Of a stretch of DNA of 64,000 nt, positions 36,775 to 45,873 are shown in pieces. The DNA is from CAYVTM01 sp964454645. GTDB lineage: Bacteria > Bacteroidota > Bacteroidia > Sphingobacteriales > Sphingobacteriaceae. Under the pieces are notes generated by a model, which had not been told where the DNA came from, ran no database searches, and saw only the letters and a program-made list of their open reading frames with translations. The stretch lies in the NCBI GenBank assembly GCA_964454645.1, contig CAYVTM010000001.1, positions 590,204 to 654,203 on the forward strand, read 5' to 3'. Every line of letters begins with the position of its first letter. Positions within the stretch are counted from its first letter, which is position 1. A program made the position numbers and the translations under genes.

Positions 36775-39371
36775 TCACGCTCATAGTATTCCCTGCGTTT
36801 GCTCAGTTTCAAATCCTGCAAAATAGAAGCTTTCACTTTCAGATCGACGCTATAACGTTGGTAAGTACCGAAGGGAATCCAGTTGATAGCTAAATCCCAG
36901 CAATGTAAATCACGATAAATATTTAATGCTGTAGGTGTAATTTCTTTCATCGTAAAATCATAGCCCGAAGTAAATCCGATTTTCCATTTCGGTGTAACGC
37001 TCAGATCACCGCTGAAATTTAAGGATTGGGTAATAACAGCAGTGTACATCGGGCGTGAATACGTAAGGTTATAGTTAATGGCTAAACTCCAGGGGATAGT
37101 CCAGTCGATATAGTATTCGGGATGTTGAGTTACATAATCCATTTCCATCCTGCTGTATTTTCTGCGCAATTCATTCTCTTGTTTATTCTTACTCTTAAAA
37201 GCATCGGCATTCAGATTCGTACTGACAGCAAAACCCGCGGAAGTCAATCGTCCCGGACGTTTGTTCACATTCCATTCGTACTGATTTAAGCGACGAGCTA
37301 CACCCAATGAATCCATCCGTAAAATATAGGGATCGTAAACCGCATTGAAATCTAAATTTAATTTATTGAACAAAACCGTTCGGGCATTGATACTGATCAT
37401 CGAAAGATTCATCGAATCGACAGCCATATTATAGGATGCCCCCAAACGTAAACTTTGTATCAATGTGATCTTTTTGGTGGACGACGCAGTATCGTTCTCT
37501 GTCTTTACTTTCATCTCGAAATTATTATCCAGACTAAAAGAAAGCAAGCTCGATTTACCCATTCCCGGGCTTCCATAAATTCCGTTTTCGAAAATCGAAT
37601 ATTTACCCATTGTTCCGGCACTATCCAACTGAACATTTTTATAATATCCGAATGCCGGCTCTCCAAAGTCGGGGCGATAGGAAAAGCCCAGGGTTGGAGT
37701 AGCTACATGTCGCAAGGCAACAATTCCTGCACGGTTGATATTAAACATCCCGTAAATACGTGTGTTTGTATTCAACCCCATGGAATAATCGCGGGCAGTT
37801 TTAAATCCGGAAAGAGTATCGGTGATAACCTGTGTTCCATCCCATGCTTTCTCCACACTCGAAAAATACCAACGCTCGGTATAGTTCAGGTTCGGACTTA
37901 AGACCAAAAATTTCAATACATTGAAAGAAGTAGAAACAGGAATGCTGTGACGAATTCCGTTTTGAAATTTCGATAAGGTTTCCTGTTTGAACAATACACT
38001 ATCGTAGGTATCGATTTTATTTTCGGCATCCATTGTATAATTTAATCCGATACGATGATACCAATGCTGCTCTCCTATTCTGCTTTTAGAATCGAAAGGA
38101 TTGATACGGGCTACGTTGAAGCTTACGCGGGGTAATCCCAGATGAACCCTACCCGTTTGAAGGTTTTGGTTATGTGCCAAAGCTCCCGAAAGGCTAAAGG
38201 GTGTACCCACCCAGTTTTTCGAATAACTCACCGATGATGATAAATCATTTTGTACGATAGAGCTGATACTTGGAGTGCGTTGATTTCGATAATTATTTCG
38301 CGAAGCTACGTTTACATTCGCACTGAAACGTGTTCCCGGCCGGGCTTTCCCATCCTGATTATGATTCCAGCGTACGTAAAAATCCTGTGTCTTCGAAAAA
38401 GAAAATGTTTCGGGCTCTCCGAACCTGCGATCGTTATAACCCGCCGCTAAGGAACCGTTGAAACGATAACGAACATGGTAGCGGCTAAGCATATTAAATC
38501 CATAACTTCCCCTCGAATAAATATCACCGCGTAAAGCCAGATCAACATATTCGCTGAAGCCGAAATAATATCCACCGTTCCGAAGAAAAAATCCTAGCTG
38601 AGCGTCTTCCCCAATCTCCGGTAACAGGACTCCCGAAGATCTTCCACTCTGCCGCGGAAAGAAACCAAAAGGAATAGCCAATGGTAAAGGAACATCTTCA
38701 ACAACTAAATAAGCAGGGCCCGAAACCGTTTTGTTCTCGGTATTCTTAGCTTTAGTCAGTGCGATGTAATAATGCGGATGCGGCAAATTACAGGTCGTAT
38801 ATTTACCGTTACGGATAAAGATCTCATCATATTCATTCTTCTTCACATCGTTTGCCAGTAAATAACCTTCACCCTCCTGCGTAGTCACTTCCCGGATCTT
38901 GCCTTTCTTGGTTTCGAAATTATAAGCGATATAATCGGAATTATAAATTTGTCCGGCATCTTCAAAAACAGGCTTCCCCACAACCTTGCCCGTACTATCT
39001 TTGACCCCTTCGGCATACACAATTTTTTTTTGCTGATCGATGCGGATATAATCAGCCTTCAATATGATGTCTTCATAATAAACTTCAGCGCCCCTATACA
39101 AATATACCTGTGTGCCCGTTATATCATAAACGATAGAATCTTTAGCAGAATAACGGATCTTCGATTTAATGGCAGGTTCTTTTTTCAACGAAGCCATTAA
39201 AGTATCGAGCGAGATAGTATCGTTTAAACTGCGGGTAAGCGTATCGATTGTATAAAAGGATGTACTGTCAACAACAATTGTATCGTTTGAAAAAACCGGA
39301 AATGCTAATAACCTACTTGTTGAACAAATAATTACTAACATTAGTGGAAAGACGGTTATTAAACGTTTCAA
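36771..39371 (-). CDS. lptD: LPS-assembly protein LptD
   Basis: Outer-membrane translocon that inserts lipopolysaccharide with LptE. The 866-residue protein has an N-terminal signal sequence. A periplasmic OstA-like beta-jellyroll region covers about 70-210 (YSAKDSIVYDITGTQVYLYRGAEVYYEDIILKADYIRID). A long C-terminal beta barrel contains the conserved IPFGFFPRQSGRSSGVLLPE. This is the Bacteroidota variant. The first codon is TTG (39369-39371), giving MKRLITVFPLM as signal peptide; an ATG 11 codons later lacks the positive charges. It is divergent from the amidase gene with a very short gap. Confidence 0.9.
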   Translation of the reverse strand: MKRLITVFPLMLVIICSTSRLLAFPVFSNDTIVVDSTSFYTIDTLTRSLNDTISLDTLMASLKKEPAIKSKIRYSAKDSIVYDITGTQVYLYRGAEVYYEDIILKADYIRIDQQKKIVYAEGVKDSTGKVVGKPVFEDAGQIYNSDYIAYNFETKKGKIREVTTQEGEGYLLANDVKKNEYDEIFIRNGKYTTCNLPHPHYYIALTKAKNTENKTVSGPAYLVVEDVPLPLAIPFGFFPRQSGRSSGVLLPEIGEDAQLGFFLRNGGYYFGFSEYVDLALRGDIYSRGSYGFNMLSRYHVRYRFNGSLAAGYNDRRFGEPETFSFSKTQDFYVRWNHNQDGKARPGTRFSANVNVASRNNYRNQRTPSISSIVQNDLSSSVSYSKNWVGTPFSLSGALAHNQNLQTGRVHLGLPRVSFNVARINPFDSKSRIGEQHWYHRIGLNYTMDAENKIDTYDSVLFKQETLSKFQNGIRHSIPVSTSFNVLKFLVLSPNLNYTERWYFSSVEKAWDGTQVITDTLSGFKTARDYSMGLNTNTRIYGMFNINRAGIVALRHVATPTLGFSYRPDFGEPAFGYYKNVQLDSAGTMGKYSIFENGIYGSPGMGKSSLLSFSLDNNFEMKVKTENDTASSTKKITLIQSLRLGASYNMAVDSMNLSMISINARTVLFNKLNLDFNAVYDPYILRMDSLGVARRLNQYEWNVNKRPGRLTSAGFAVSTNLNADAFKSKNKQENELRRKYSRMEMDYVTQHPEYYIDWTIPWSLAINYNLTYSRPMYTAVITQSLNFSGDLSVTPKWKIGFTSGYDFTMKEITPTALNIYRDLHCWDLAINWIPFGTYQRYSVDLKVKASILQDLKLSKRREYYERD

Positions 39372-39387
39372 ATTAAAATATGAATGC

Positions 39388-39395
39388 TATTTTTG
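39388..39395 (+). promoter_or_regulatory. -7 promoter box of amidase gene
   Basis: TATTTTTG matches TAnnTTTG. It lies downstream of the first in-frame ATG (39380) of the amidase frame, so transcription would start near 39402 and translation at the GTG 39434, which begins a good signal peptide. No clear -33 element. Confidence 0.45.
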
Positions 39396-39433
39396 CAGTG
39401 CGAAATAACGAAAAATTAACCAATTATTCAGAA

Positions 39434-40219
39434 GTGAAACGAACACTTATACTATTTCTTACAATTATCCTGATTAATACAGCACTAGTTTCATCTGCTT
39501 CTCCTTCCGGTCCTTATCGTATGAAAACCATTGTGATTGATCCCGGTCATGGTGGCCATGATTCAGGATGTTTAGGTTCTCATTCCAAAGAGAAAGAAGT
39601 AGCATTGGCTATTTCCTTAAAGTTAGGGAAATATATTGAAGAAAATTTTCCCGATGTACGTGTGATCTATACCCGCAAAACCGATGTATTTGTTGAATTG
39701 GTAGAGCGTGCAGAAATTGCCAATCGTGCCAAAGCCGATTTGTTCATCTCCATTCATTGCAACGCAAGTACCAATAAAGTTGCCTACGGAACAGAGACTT
39801 ATGCCATGGGGTTGCATGTAAGTGAGGCTAACCTGAATGTTGCAAAACGAGAGAACTCGGTAATCTTATTGGAGGAAAATTACGAACAAAACTATGGTGG
39901 CTTCGACCCTAAATCGACTGAAGCCTATATTATCTTTTCTTTATACCAAAATGTGAATATCGATAAAAGCCTGACACTGGCCTCGAAAATTCAAACACAG
40001 TTTGAAGAACGTATGAAGAAATTCAACCGTGGGGTAAAGCAAGCCGGATTCATTGTCTTATACAAAACCAATATGCCTGCTATCCTTATCGAAACAGGAT
40101 TCTTAACAAATAAAGAGGATGAAGCTTATTTATCCTCGGATACCGGCCAGGATTTAGTAGCATCGGCTATATACCGGGCCTTTAGGGAATATAAGGAAGA
40201 ACTGGAAAAAGAAAAATAA
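39434..40219 (+). CDS. N-acetylmuramoyl-L-alanine amidase
   Basis: Cleaves the bond between muramic acid and the stem peptide of peptidoglycan. Amidase_3 domain with zinc ligands in IVIDPGHGGHDSG, the Glu in KEKEVALAI, the His in LFISIHCNAS, and catalytic Glu in LIETGFLTNKEDE. GTG 39434 is preferred as start because it opens a signal peptide (VKRTLILFLTIILINTALVSSA, Met read at the first codon) and lies just after a -7 box. The ATG at 39380 would add 18 residues before the signal. About 261 residues. It lies 36 bases before the MCE gene on the same strand, so the two envelope genes are probably co-transcribed. Confidence 0.9.
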   Translation: MKRTLILFLTIILINTALVSSASPSGPYRMKTIVIDPGHGGHDSGCLGSHSKEKEVALAISLKLGKYIEENFPDVRVIYTRKTDVFVELVERAEIANRAKADLFISIHCNASTNKVAYGTETYAMGLHVSEANLNVAKRENSVILLEENYEQNYGGFDPKSTEAYIIFSLYQNVNIDKSLTLASKIQTQFEERMKKFNRGVKQAGFIVLYKTNMPAILIETGFLTNKEDEAYLSSDTGQDLVASAIYRAFREYKEELEKEK

Positions 40220-40255
40220 GTTTATCTTTACCGCAAATTAAAATTCTATCGATTC

Positions 40256-41212
40256 GTGAAACTATCAAACGAAGTAAAAATAGGTCTGCTGGGTATCGTC
40301 GCTATTGCGTTATTTATATTCGGATTCAATTTCCTGAGAGGCCAAGACCTGTTTTCAAATAATAAAGAAATATACGTCGAATACCAACACATTGCCGGAA
40401 TTAAGGTTGCCAGTGTTGTTTTATACAATGGTTTCAGTATCGGAAAAGTAAGCGAGTTAAGCCTGAGTAAAAGAGGTACCATTATCGCTACCCTGAATAT
40501 TCAGGAAGATATTGATATCCCAGACAATTCGGTTGCGAAAATTGTGAGCCAGGATTTATTGGGTTCCAAAGCCATCGAACTGATGATTGGCGATTCCCGC
40601 AGTTTTATTAACGATGGAGACACCTTAAACAGTGATATCGAATTGAGTTTGGCAGAATCCGTAAACTCGCAGGTTCTTCCCGTAAAAGCCAAAGCCGAAA
40701 AATTATTAGGTACCATGGACTCAATCCTGGTATCGGTACAATACATCTTAAACCCGAATTTTCGTTCGAATATTGATAAAAGCTTTGCCAGCATTAAACG
40801 TTCCATCGAAACCCTGGAAGTTACAGCAAGCCGTGTAGATACAATGGTAAGATTCCAATCGGCGCGCTTGCGTACCATTACTACAAATATCGAATCCATC
40901 ACTACAAATCTTAAAAATAACAATCAGCATATCAGCGAAATCTTGGCCAATGTAAACCAGATTAGTGATTCTTTAGCGAAATCGAACCTTTTGCAAACCA
41001 TCAACAATGCCAATAAAGCTTTGGCGGATGTAGCGGCGATTACCGAAAAGATTAATAATGGCGGAGGCTCGATAGGTTTATTGATTAACGATGAGAAACT
41101 CTATCAAAACCTGAACAATTCGGCTTCCGACCTGGATAAATTATTAATCGATATCAAAGCCAATCCGAAACGTTATGTACGCTTCTCGATCTTCGGCGGG
41201 GGAAATAAATAA
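40256..41212 (+). CDS. MlaD-family MCE lipid-transport protein
   Basis: Inner-membrane anchored substrate-binding protein of an Mla-type ABC lipid transporter. 318 residues with a GTG start. One membrane helix covers about residues 8-27, followed by the MCE domain (about 35-115, IYVEYQHIAGIKVASVVLYNGFSIGKV...). A long C-terminal helical region (about 140-290) probably forms an oligomeric tube. The partner permease MlaE and ATPase MlaF are not in the window. It follows the amidase closely. The region after it contains a decayed gene fragment. Confidence 0.88.
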   Translation: MKLSNEVKIGLLGIVAIALFIFGFNFLRGQDLFSNNKEIYVEYQHIAGIKVASVVLYNGFSIGKVSELSLSKRGTIIATLNIQEDIDIPDNSVAKIVSQDLLGSKAIELMIGDSRSFINDGDTLNSDIELSLAESVNSQVLPVKAKAEKLLGTMDSILVSVQYILNPNFRSNIDKSFASIKRSIETLEVTASRVDTMVRFQSARLRTITTNIESITTNLKNNNQHISEILANVNQISDSLAKSNLLQTINNANKALADVAAITEKINNGGGSIGLLINDEKLYQNLNNSASDLDKLLIDIKANPKRYVRFSIFGGGNK

Positions 41213-41235
41213 TAATAAAGAAGCTTAACTAACAT

Positions 41236-41307
41236 AGCCATTGCTGCATGTTTATGTCTGCGGCATTTAATTTCTTGCACTTTTTCGTACCTATTAATAT
41301 TCGGATT
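41236..41307 (-). pseudogene. Remnant of a copy of the 2H-like gene 3' end
   Basis: Minus-strand reading gives NPNINRYEKVQEIKCRRHKHAAM, close to the C-terminus NPNTNRYEKVQDFKCRRHKRVTM of the protein at 42782-43387. The 61 bases 41247-41307 match 42805-42865 at 55 of 61 positions. Similarity stops abruptly on the left after the stop region and on the right after CGGATT, so only the last 25 or so codons survive. It is not expressed as a gene. Confidence 0.75.
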
Positions 41308-41535
41308 ATTTTATTTCCTGTTGTTTAAAGCTGAGGTTTTATCCTAATTTTAAACTGTCGGATTTTTTGGAGACTTACATAAAAAACTGGCTTGAAGATA
41401 GTGGAATTACCTATTCACCTCTTTAGAATATTAACCATTGGACAAATGAAAATGAAACGGAGCTCAGTTGTTAACTGCGACAGTTGTAGCATAACTTATT
41501 TTAGTACAAATCCCGAAAACTTTAGCCCCCATTTG

Positions 41536-42732
41536 ATGAAACAAACAGCGTTATTTATACTATTAGTATTTACGTCGATTTATTCCTCTGGTCAAGAACG
41601 TAAATTATTATCTTTTGATTTGATATCGAAAAAAGCAGATACACTTGAGCTAACCGGTTTCGACACTTTACTTTTACACGAAAAAACCCCTTATAATACA
41701 GGTACTTATAATAATATACATGAAACCCTAAATCTCCTGCCCCCCTCAGAAAATATTTTTGAAGGAACACGCTTTACAATTAAGAAACAAGCTTCAAAAG
41801 ATTATGATATAAATAATTTTCCAATCAGAACCAGTATTAAACTTTTTATGTGGGAAAATGATTCACTTAAAAACTTATGTTCCGGTAGTATAATAAGTCG
41901 GAAGCATGTTTTGACAGCTTGTCATTGTGTAGCTAAAATTAATAAGGATTCACTCGTATATGATTCATTGTTTGTATGCCCCGTGTTCGATAATGGAGAA
42001 GTTAATACTAATTTTGATTGTAGCTGGGTAAAAAGAATCTACTTCTTTGAAAACTGGACAATAGCTGATAGTGATTTTTCTGTTTTAGAATTAGAGAACC
42101 CTATTGGGGAAAATACAGGTTGGCTAAGTATCGGATTTGATGCAAACGATTCTTCATTATTAGACGGAATTTATTATAAGTTTTCATACCCAAGCCTTAC
42201 TATTCCGGAATTAGACCCTAACAACTATAATGGAGACACCCTTTATTACAACTATGGAATTGCAGATATTGCAAGCAACCATTTATTTGGAATTAGTGGG
42301 ACAAAAGGCATACCGGGAGAAAGTGGAAGTTCTTTAATAAAAATAGAAAATCAAAATTCATATACCAGTTATGGCGTATTATCTTATTCACATAATTTGC
42401 TTCATAACAGATTAACCAATTGGAAATATTATGCATTCAAGTCGGTTATTATAAATGATCTCGAATTATATACATCAATAATTGGTAAAAATGATAATGT
42501 ATCCATTTTCCCAAATCCAACTGCCAATTATTTAAATATCATTTGTCCGGAAGAACATAGCCTGAATAAAATTGTATTATATGATCTAATGGGTAAAAAA
42601 GTATTAGAAAAAACCAATTTGGCAAAAAAAACACGAATAGATATATCTGAACTTAATCGGGGACAGTACATTCTGATTGGACATACAGACAATACTATAA
42701 TAGTAGAGAAAGTAATAAAACATAGTCGCTAA
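41536..42732 (+). CDS. Secreted trypsin-like serine protease with T9SS sorting domain
   Basis: Predicted extracellular S1-family protease of 398 residues. The signal peptide ends SIYSSGQ. The catalytic triad candidates are His in VLTACHCVAK near residue 131, Asp in DSDFSVLEL, and Ser in GIPGESGSSLIKI near residue 264. A C-terminal T9SS domain follows (VSIFPNPTANYLNI, ending KVIKHSR). The upstream part of the frame (41392-41535) is not signal-like; ATG 41536 is chosen. The gene is visibly more AT-rich than its neighbours, stands alone, and is flanked by copies of one gene end, all consistent with insertion or transfer. It might act on prey or host protein, but no target is known. Confidence 0.82.
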   Translation: MKQTALFILLVFTSIYSSGQERKLLSFDLISKKADTLELTGFDTLLLHEKTPYNTGTYNNIHETLNLLPPSENIFEGTRFTIKKQASKDYDINNFPIRTSIKLFMWENDSLKNLCSGSIISRKHVLTACHCVAKINKDSLVYDSLFVCPVFDNGEVNTNFDCSWVKRIYFFENWTIADSDFSVLELENPIGENTGWLSIGFDANDSSLLDGIYYKFSYPSLTIPELDPNNYNGDTLYYNYGIADIASNHLFGISGTKGIPGESGSSLIKIENQNSYTSYGVLSYSHNLLHNRLTNWKYYAFKSVIINDLELYTSIIGKNDNVSIFPNPTANYLNIICPEEHSLNKIVLYDLMGKKVLEKTNLAKKTRIDISELNRGQYILIGHTDNTIIVEKVIKHSR

Positions 42733-42781
42733 TGACAGGGGCAGCTTTAAAGGTTCGGAACTCCCGCACCATAGCGGCAGA

Positions 42782-43387
42782 TTAGCTCACCTTAGTCATT
42801 GTCACACGTTTATGTCTGCGGCATTTAAAGTCTTGCACTTTTTCGTATCTATTGGTATTCGGATTTTTGCGTAACAAAGTCCATTGCTTCATCTCCCATT
42901 GTCCGGAATAGGTACGATAGCGAAACTCATTGCTTGCCGCCCGGTATTGATTTGTATTCAGGCGCTTCGCAATAAAAATACAGGAATGGTCATAAAATAT
43001 CGTATGATTTAATAAACCCGGGGAAAAAAGAGTGCCATGCATGAGTATATGATCGCTCAAATTATAGATATCTTCAGGATTCTCCAGATCAATGTAAATA
43101 CTATGCCCTCCCCAACCTCCGAAATTTTTACATCGTATGTTGAAAGGCTGTATATCGCGGGCACATCCTTCCAACATCTCCAATAATTCGTTTCGGCGTT
43201 CGGGGAGAATATGGATAGTCCCTAATACAATTCCCGAACTGCTGTACAAAGCTTGTCTTGCCTGATATCTCTCTGCAAAAGAACGCTTCATCGCCAATAT
43301 TTGCTTAGCAATAGGAAGATCCGGCTGTATCACAAGCAAAAACTCCTCGGTTTTTACTTGATTCTCTAAAAAGCTTAACTGACTCAT
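42782..43387 (-). CDS. 2H phosphoesterase / 2'-5' RNA ligase-like protein, catalytic motifs eroded
   Basis: 201-residue protein whose pattern resembles Bacteroidota 2'-5' RNA ligase-like proteins (EEFLLVIQPDLPIAKQILAMKRSFAERY, then GHSIYIDLEN). In that family two HxT/S motifs form the active site. At the first place there is SSGIVLGTI (no His) and at the second DHSCIFIAKRL (only a weakly matching His), so it may bind rather than cut RNA. It has a basic Arg/Lys-rich C-terminus. It is divergent from the Y-family polymerase across a 29-bp perfect palindrome, suggesting common control. A remnant of its 3' end lies about 1.5 kb away. Confidence 0.6.
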   Translation of the reverse strand: MSQLSFLENQVKTEEFLLVIQPDLPIAKQILAMKRSFAERYQARQALYSSSGIVLGTIHILPERRNELLEMLEGCARDIQPFNIRCKNFGGWGGHSIYIDLENPEDIYNLSDHILMHGTLFSPGLLNHTIFYDHSCIFIAKRLNTNQYRAASNEFRYRTYSGQWEMKQWTLLRKNPNTNRYEKVQDFKCRRHKRVTMTKVS

Positions 43388-43407
43388 ATCATTTCATTTT
43401 TATAATA

Positions 43408-43436
43408 CAATATTACTAAAAAATTTAGTAATATTG
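43408..43436. promoter_or_regulatory. 29-bp perfect palindrome in the divergent promoter region, probable operator
   Basis: CAATATTACTAAA-AAA-TTTAGTAATATTG: 13-bp arms with a 3-base centre, no mismatches. A further half-site TTTAGTAA lies at about 43447-43454, just before the polymerase ATG at 43456, and TTAGTAATATTGCTAA overlaps the right arm as a near palindrome. Poly-T tails are absent. The position between divergent genes fits a dimeric repressor site. Confidence 0.65.
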
Positions 43437-43455
43437 CTAATAATTTTAGTAAAAA

Positions 43456-44745
43456 ATGTCGACCAATCAGATTCAACGAAATAGCGATCCAAACATCCTT
43501 TTTGTGGACATGAACAGCTATTTTGCTACTTGCGAGCAACAGGTAAACTATTGGTTAAGAGGGCGGCCGGTGGGTGTTTGTGTATATACCGGTAAAAACG
43601 GCTGCATCATTGCTCCCTCCATCGAAGCCAAACGTAAAGGAGTAAAAACAGGGATGCGCCTGACGGATGCGATGCCTCTCTGCCCCGACCTTGTTCCTTT
43701 AGAAACAAACCCCACCCGTTATCGCGATTTTCATGTGAAGATTATTCAGGTTTTACGGAAATATTCGGACGATGTAATTCCGAAAAGTATAGACGAAGCT
43801 ATTATCAACCTGAAACATTATAAACTGATTCATAAAGATCTTGTAAAGCTTGCTCATCAGATTAAAAAAGATATTCGTGAAGAAGTAGGTGATTATATGA
43901 AATGTTCCATTGGTATTGCTCCCAATGCTTTCCTGGCGAAGTTGGCTTCGGACATACAAAAACCCGACGGACTGGCAGTAATCAATGAAGATACTATTGA
44001 TTCTGTTTTATCTAAACTCAAACTTACCGATCTTCCGGGAATCGGACACAACATGGCTCTGCGTTTGCAACGGGCGGGCATTATACACCCCTTACAACTC
44101 CGCACGATGAGTCCGGAAAGTTTGCGCCGCGCCTGCAAAAGTGTGATTGGTTTATATTGGCATTATCGCTTGAATTTTTCGGAAGTAGATTTGTTTAACA
44201 ACAACGATTATAAAAGTATGCAAGCCATGCGGCAGGTATCGATGCAAAATCGTAAATCCCCGCAATACCTTGAAGAACTGTTACACTCTCTGTGTATGAC
44301 ACTGGAAAGACGTATGCTTCGTCAGAATGTATTTTGCAAGGAACTCAGCGTATTTATTAAATATGGTGACGGATATACCTGGAAAGAAAATATCATCAGT
44401 CAGGAATCCTTACAGGACGGCAGCGAATTGTTTCGCCGGATTCAACTGAAAATGCAGTATTTCGAAAAATACCGGAACAAACAATTAATCAATCAAGACA
44501 TACGCGCTATGGGTGTTACCGCAAGCAGATTTTGCAGCGGTGATCTGGTACAATACGAATTATTCGACAATCGTCTGCGAAAAGATCAGCTACGCAAAGT
44601 TGTGTACGATTTGAAAGGAAAATTCGGAGCCGATAAGCTCATCAAAGCTGCCGAACTCGATGAACACCGCATCATGAAAGATGTAATCGGTTTCGGCTCT
44701 GTGAAAGACCTGGCTCCGGACAGCTATTGGAACGAAGACTACTAA
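43456..44745 (+). CDS. Y-family DNA polymerase (DinB/Pol IV-like)
   Basis: Translesion polymerase of 429 residues. The palm motif FVDMNSYFATCEQQ carries the first metal Asp (D18), and SIDEAIINL the second pair (D113, E114). The little-finger domain follows with the HhH region DLPGIGHNMALRLQRAGI near residue 195, and MSPESLRRACKSVIGLYWHY. The C-terminus (KDVIGFGSVKDLAPDSYWNEDY) shows no clear beta-clamp peptide that I can identify. It is divergent from the 2H-like gene across the palindrome at 43408-43436, so damage-inducible control by an unlinked repressor is likely. It is convergent with the MauG-type gene. Confidence 0.9.
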   Translation: MSTNQIQRNSDPNILFVDMNSYFATCEQQVNYWLRGRPVGVCVYTGKNGCIIAPSIEAKRKGVKTGMRLTDAMPLCPDLVPLETNPTRYRDFHVKIIQVLRKYSDDVIPKSIDEAIINLKHYKLIHKDLVKLAHQIKKDIREEVGDYMKCSIGIAPNAFLAKLASDIQKPDGLAVINEDTIDSVLSKLKLTDLPGIGHNMALRLQRAGIIHPLQLRTMSPESLRRACKSVIGLYWHYRLNFSEVDLFNNNDYKSMQAMRQVSMQNRKSPQYLEELLHSLCMTLERRMLRQNVFCKELSVFIKYGDGYTWKENIISQESLQDGSELFRRIQLKMQYFEKYRNKQLINQDIRAMGVTASRFCSGDLVQYELFDNRLRKDQLRKVVYDLKGKFGADKLIKAAELDEHRIMKDVIGFGSVKDLAPDSYWNEDY

Positions 44746-44763
44746 ATTGCTCCAATCATATTG

Positions 44764-45870
44764 TTATTTGAATGGATTTTTATATGCCGGATTATTGATA
44801 AAAGATGTATCGGTAAAAGTTTTCAGGAAAGCTACCAAATCCGCTTTCTCTTCGGAAGTAAATCCTAAACCTCCGTATTGATCCAAGCGATCCGGCTCTT
44901 TGGTAAAGTTGATATCTAAGTTTCGATTTTGTTTAATGTTTGAACTGTAGAACTCAACAACTTCTTCGAGTGTGGCAAAACGTCCGTCGTGCATATAAGG
45001 TGCGGTCAGTTCCACGTTACGCAAAGTAGGGACTTTGAAAAAGCCATCATCATTCGGATTATTGGTAATTTCAGCTACACCTTTGCCTTTCATTTGTGCA
45101 TCTGTCAGCAATCCGTTATTCCGAAACACAGTATCTAAATTATGTGCAAGAAAAGAACCTTCTGCTCCGTGGCAATGGAAACATTGTCCGCGCTCGGTAG
45201 AAAATATCACAAACCCGCTGTATTCCTGAAGGTTAAAAGCAGGTTCACGGATTTCATAAAACTTATCGAATTTCGATTGATAGGAAACAATGGTACGTTC
45301 GAACTGCGCAATCGCTTTGGCAATCATCTCGGGCGTAATTTGATCGGAACCGAATGCGGATTTGAATTTTGCCGGATAAACCGGATGACGACGCAGCTTC
45401 TCTACTACTGCCGGTAAAGTTTCTTTCATTTCTACCGGATTCGTAATCGGCTGTAAAGCTTGCTCTTCCAGGCTATGAGCGCGTCCGTTCCAGAAAAATC
45501 GCGTTTGCCATCCCAAATTAATAACCGCCATTGAATTGCGATCACCCAGGGTCCCATCCACCCCCTCACTGAATATTTTATTATCGGCAAAAGAATTATC
45601 CAGGCCATGGCAACTAGCACAACTAATCGTACTGTCTCTCGATAAAATCGGATCATAAAACAACATCCTTCCCAACTCTATTCCCCGAACCGTCATCGGG
45701 TTGTTTACAGGCACGGGCAATTCAGGAAAATATTTCGGCGAAACGAAATTATACGGAGTATCGGCCTGCACCCCAGTATTGTTTATAACAGGGTTCTCCT
45801 CTTTTTTACAAGCCTGTATAAGGACTGCAAAGCCGCTTACCAAAAACAGTATGGTTAAAATTCTTTTCAT
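44764..45870 (-). CDS. Diheme cytochrome c peroxidase / MauG family (MbnH-like)
   Basis: Periplasmic diheme enzyme of 368 residues. The signal peptide has a lipobox-like LIQAC (Cys about 21). Two heme-binding CxxCH motifs are visible: CASCH near residue 90 and CFHCH near residue 230. The later TLRNVELTAPYMHDGRFATLEEVVEFY motif gives the distal/axial ligands of the MauG/CcpA family. It is 3 bases downstream of the MbnP-family gene on the same strand. In the MbnH/MbnP pair of methanotrophs the diheme enzyme oxidises a Trp of MbnP to kynurenine for copper binding, so the same job is the best guess. A simple peroxidase is the alternative. Confidence 0.88.
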   Translation of the reverse strand: MKRILTILFLVSGFAVLIQACKKEENPVINNTGVQADTPYNFVSPKYFPELPVPVNNPMTVRGIELGRMLFYDPILSRDSTISCASCHGLDNSFADNKIFSEGVDGTLGDRNSMAVINLGWQTRFFWNGRAHSLEEQALQPITNPVEMKETLPAVVEKLRRHPVYPAKFKSAFGSDQITPEMIAKAIAQFERTIVSYQSKFDKFYEIREPAFNLQEYSGFVIFSTERGQCFHCHGAEGSFLAHNLDTVFRNNGLLTDAQMKGKGVAEITNNPNDDGFFKVPTLRNVELTAPYMHDGRFATLEEVVEFYSSNIKQNRNLDINFTKEPDRLDQYGGLGFTSEEKADLVAFLKTFTDTSFINNPAYKNPFK

Positions 45871-45873
45871 TTA

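Noticed and set aside
41392..41535. Upstream extension of the secreted protease
   Set aside because: No signal peptide if started there; ATG 41536 begins a normal signal sequence.
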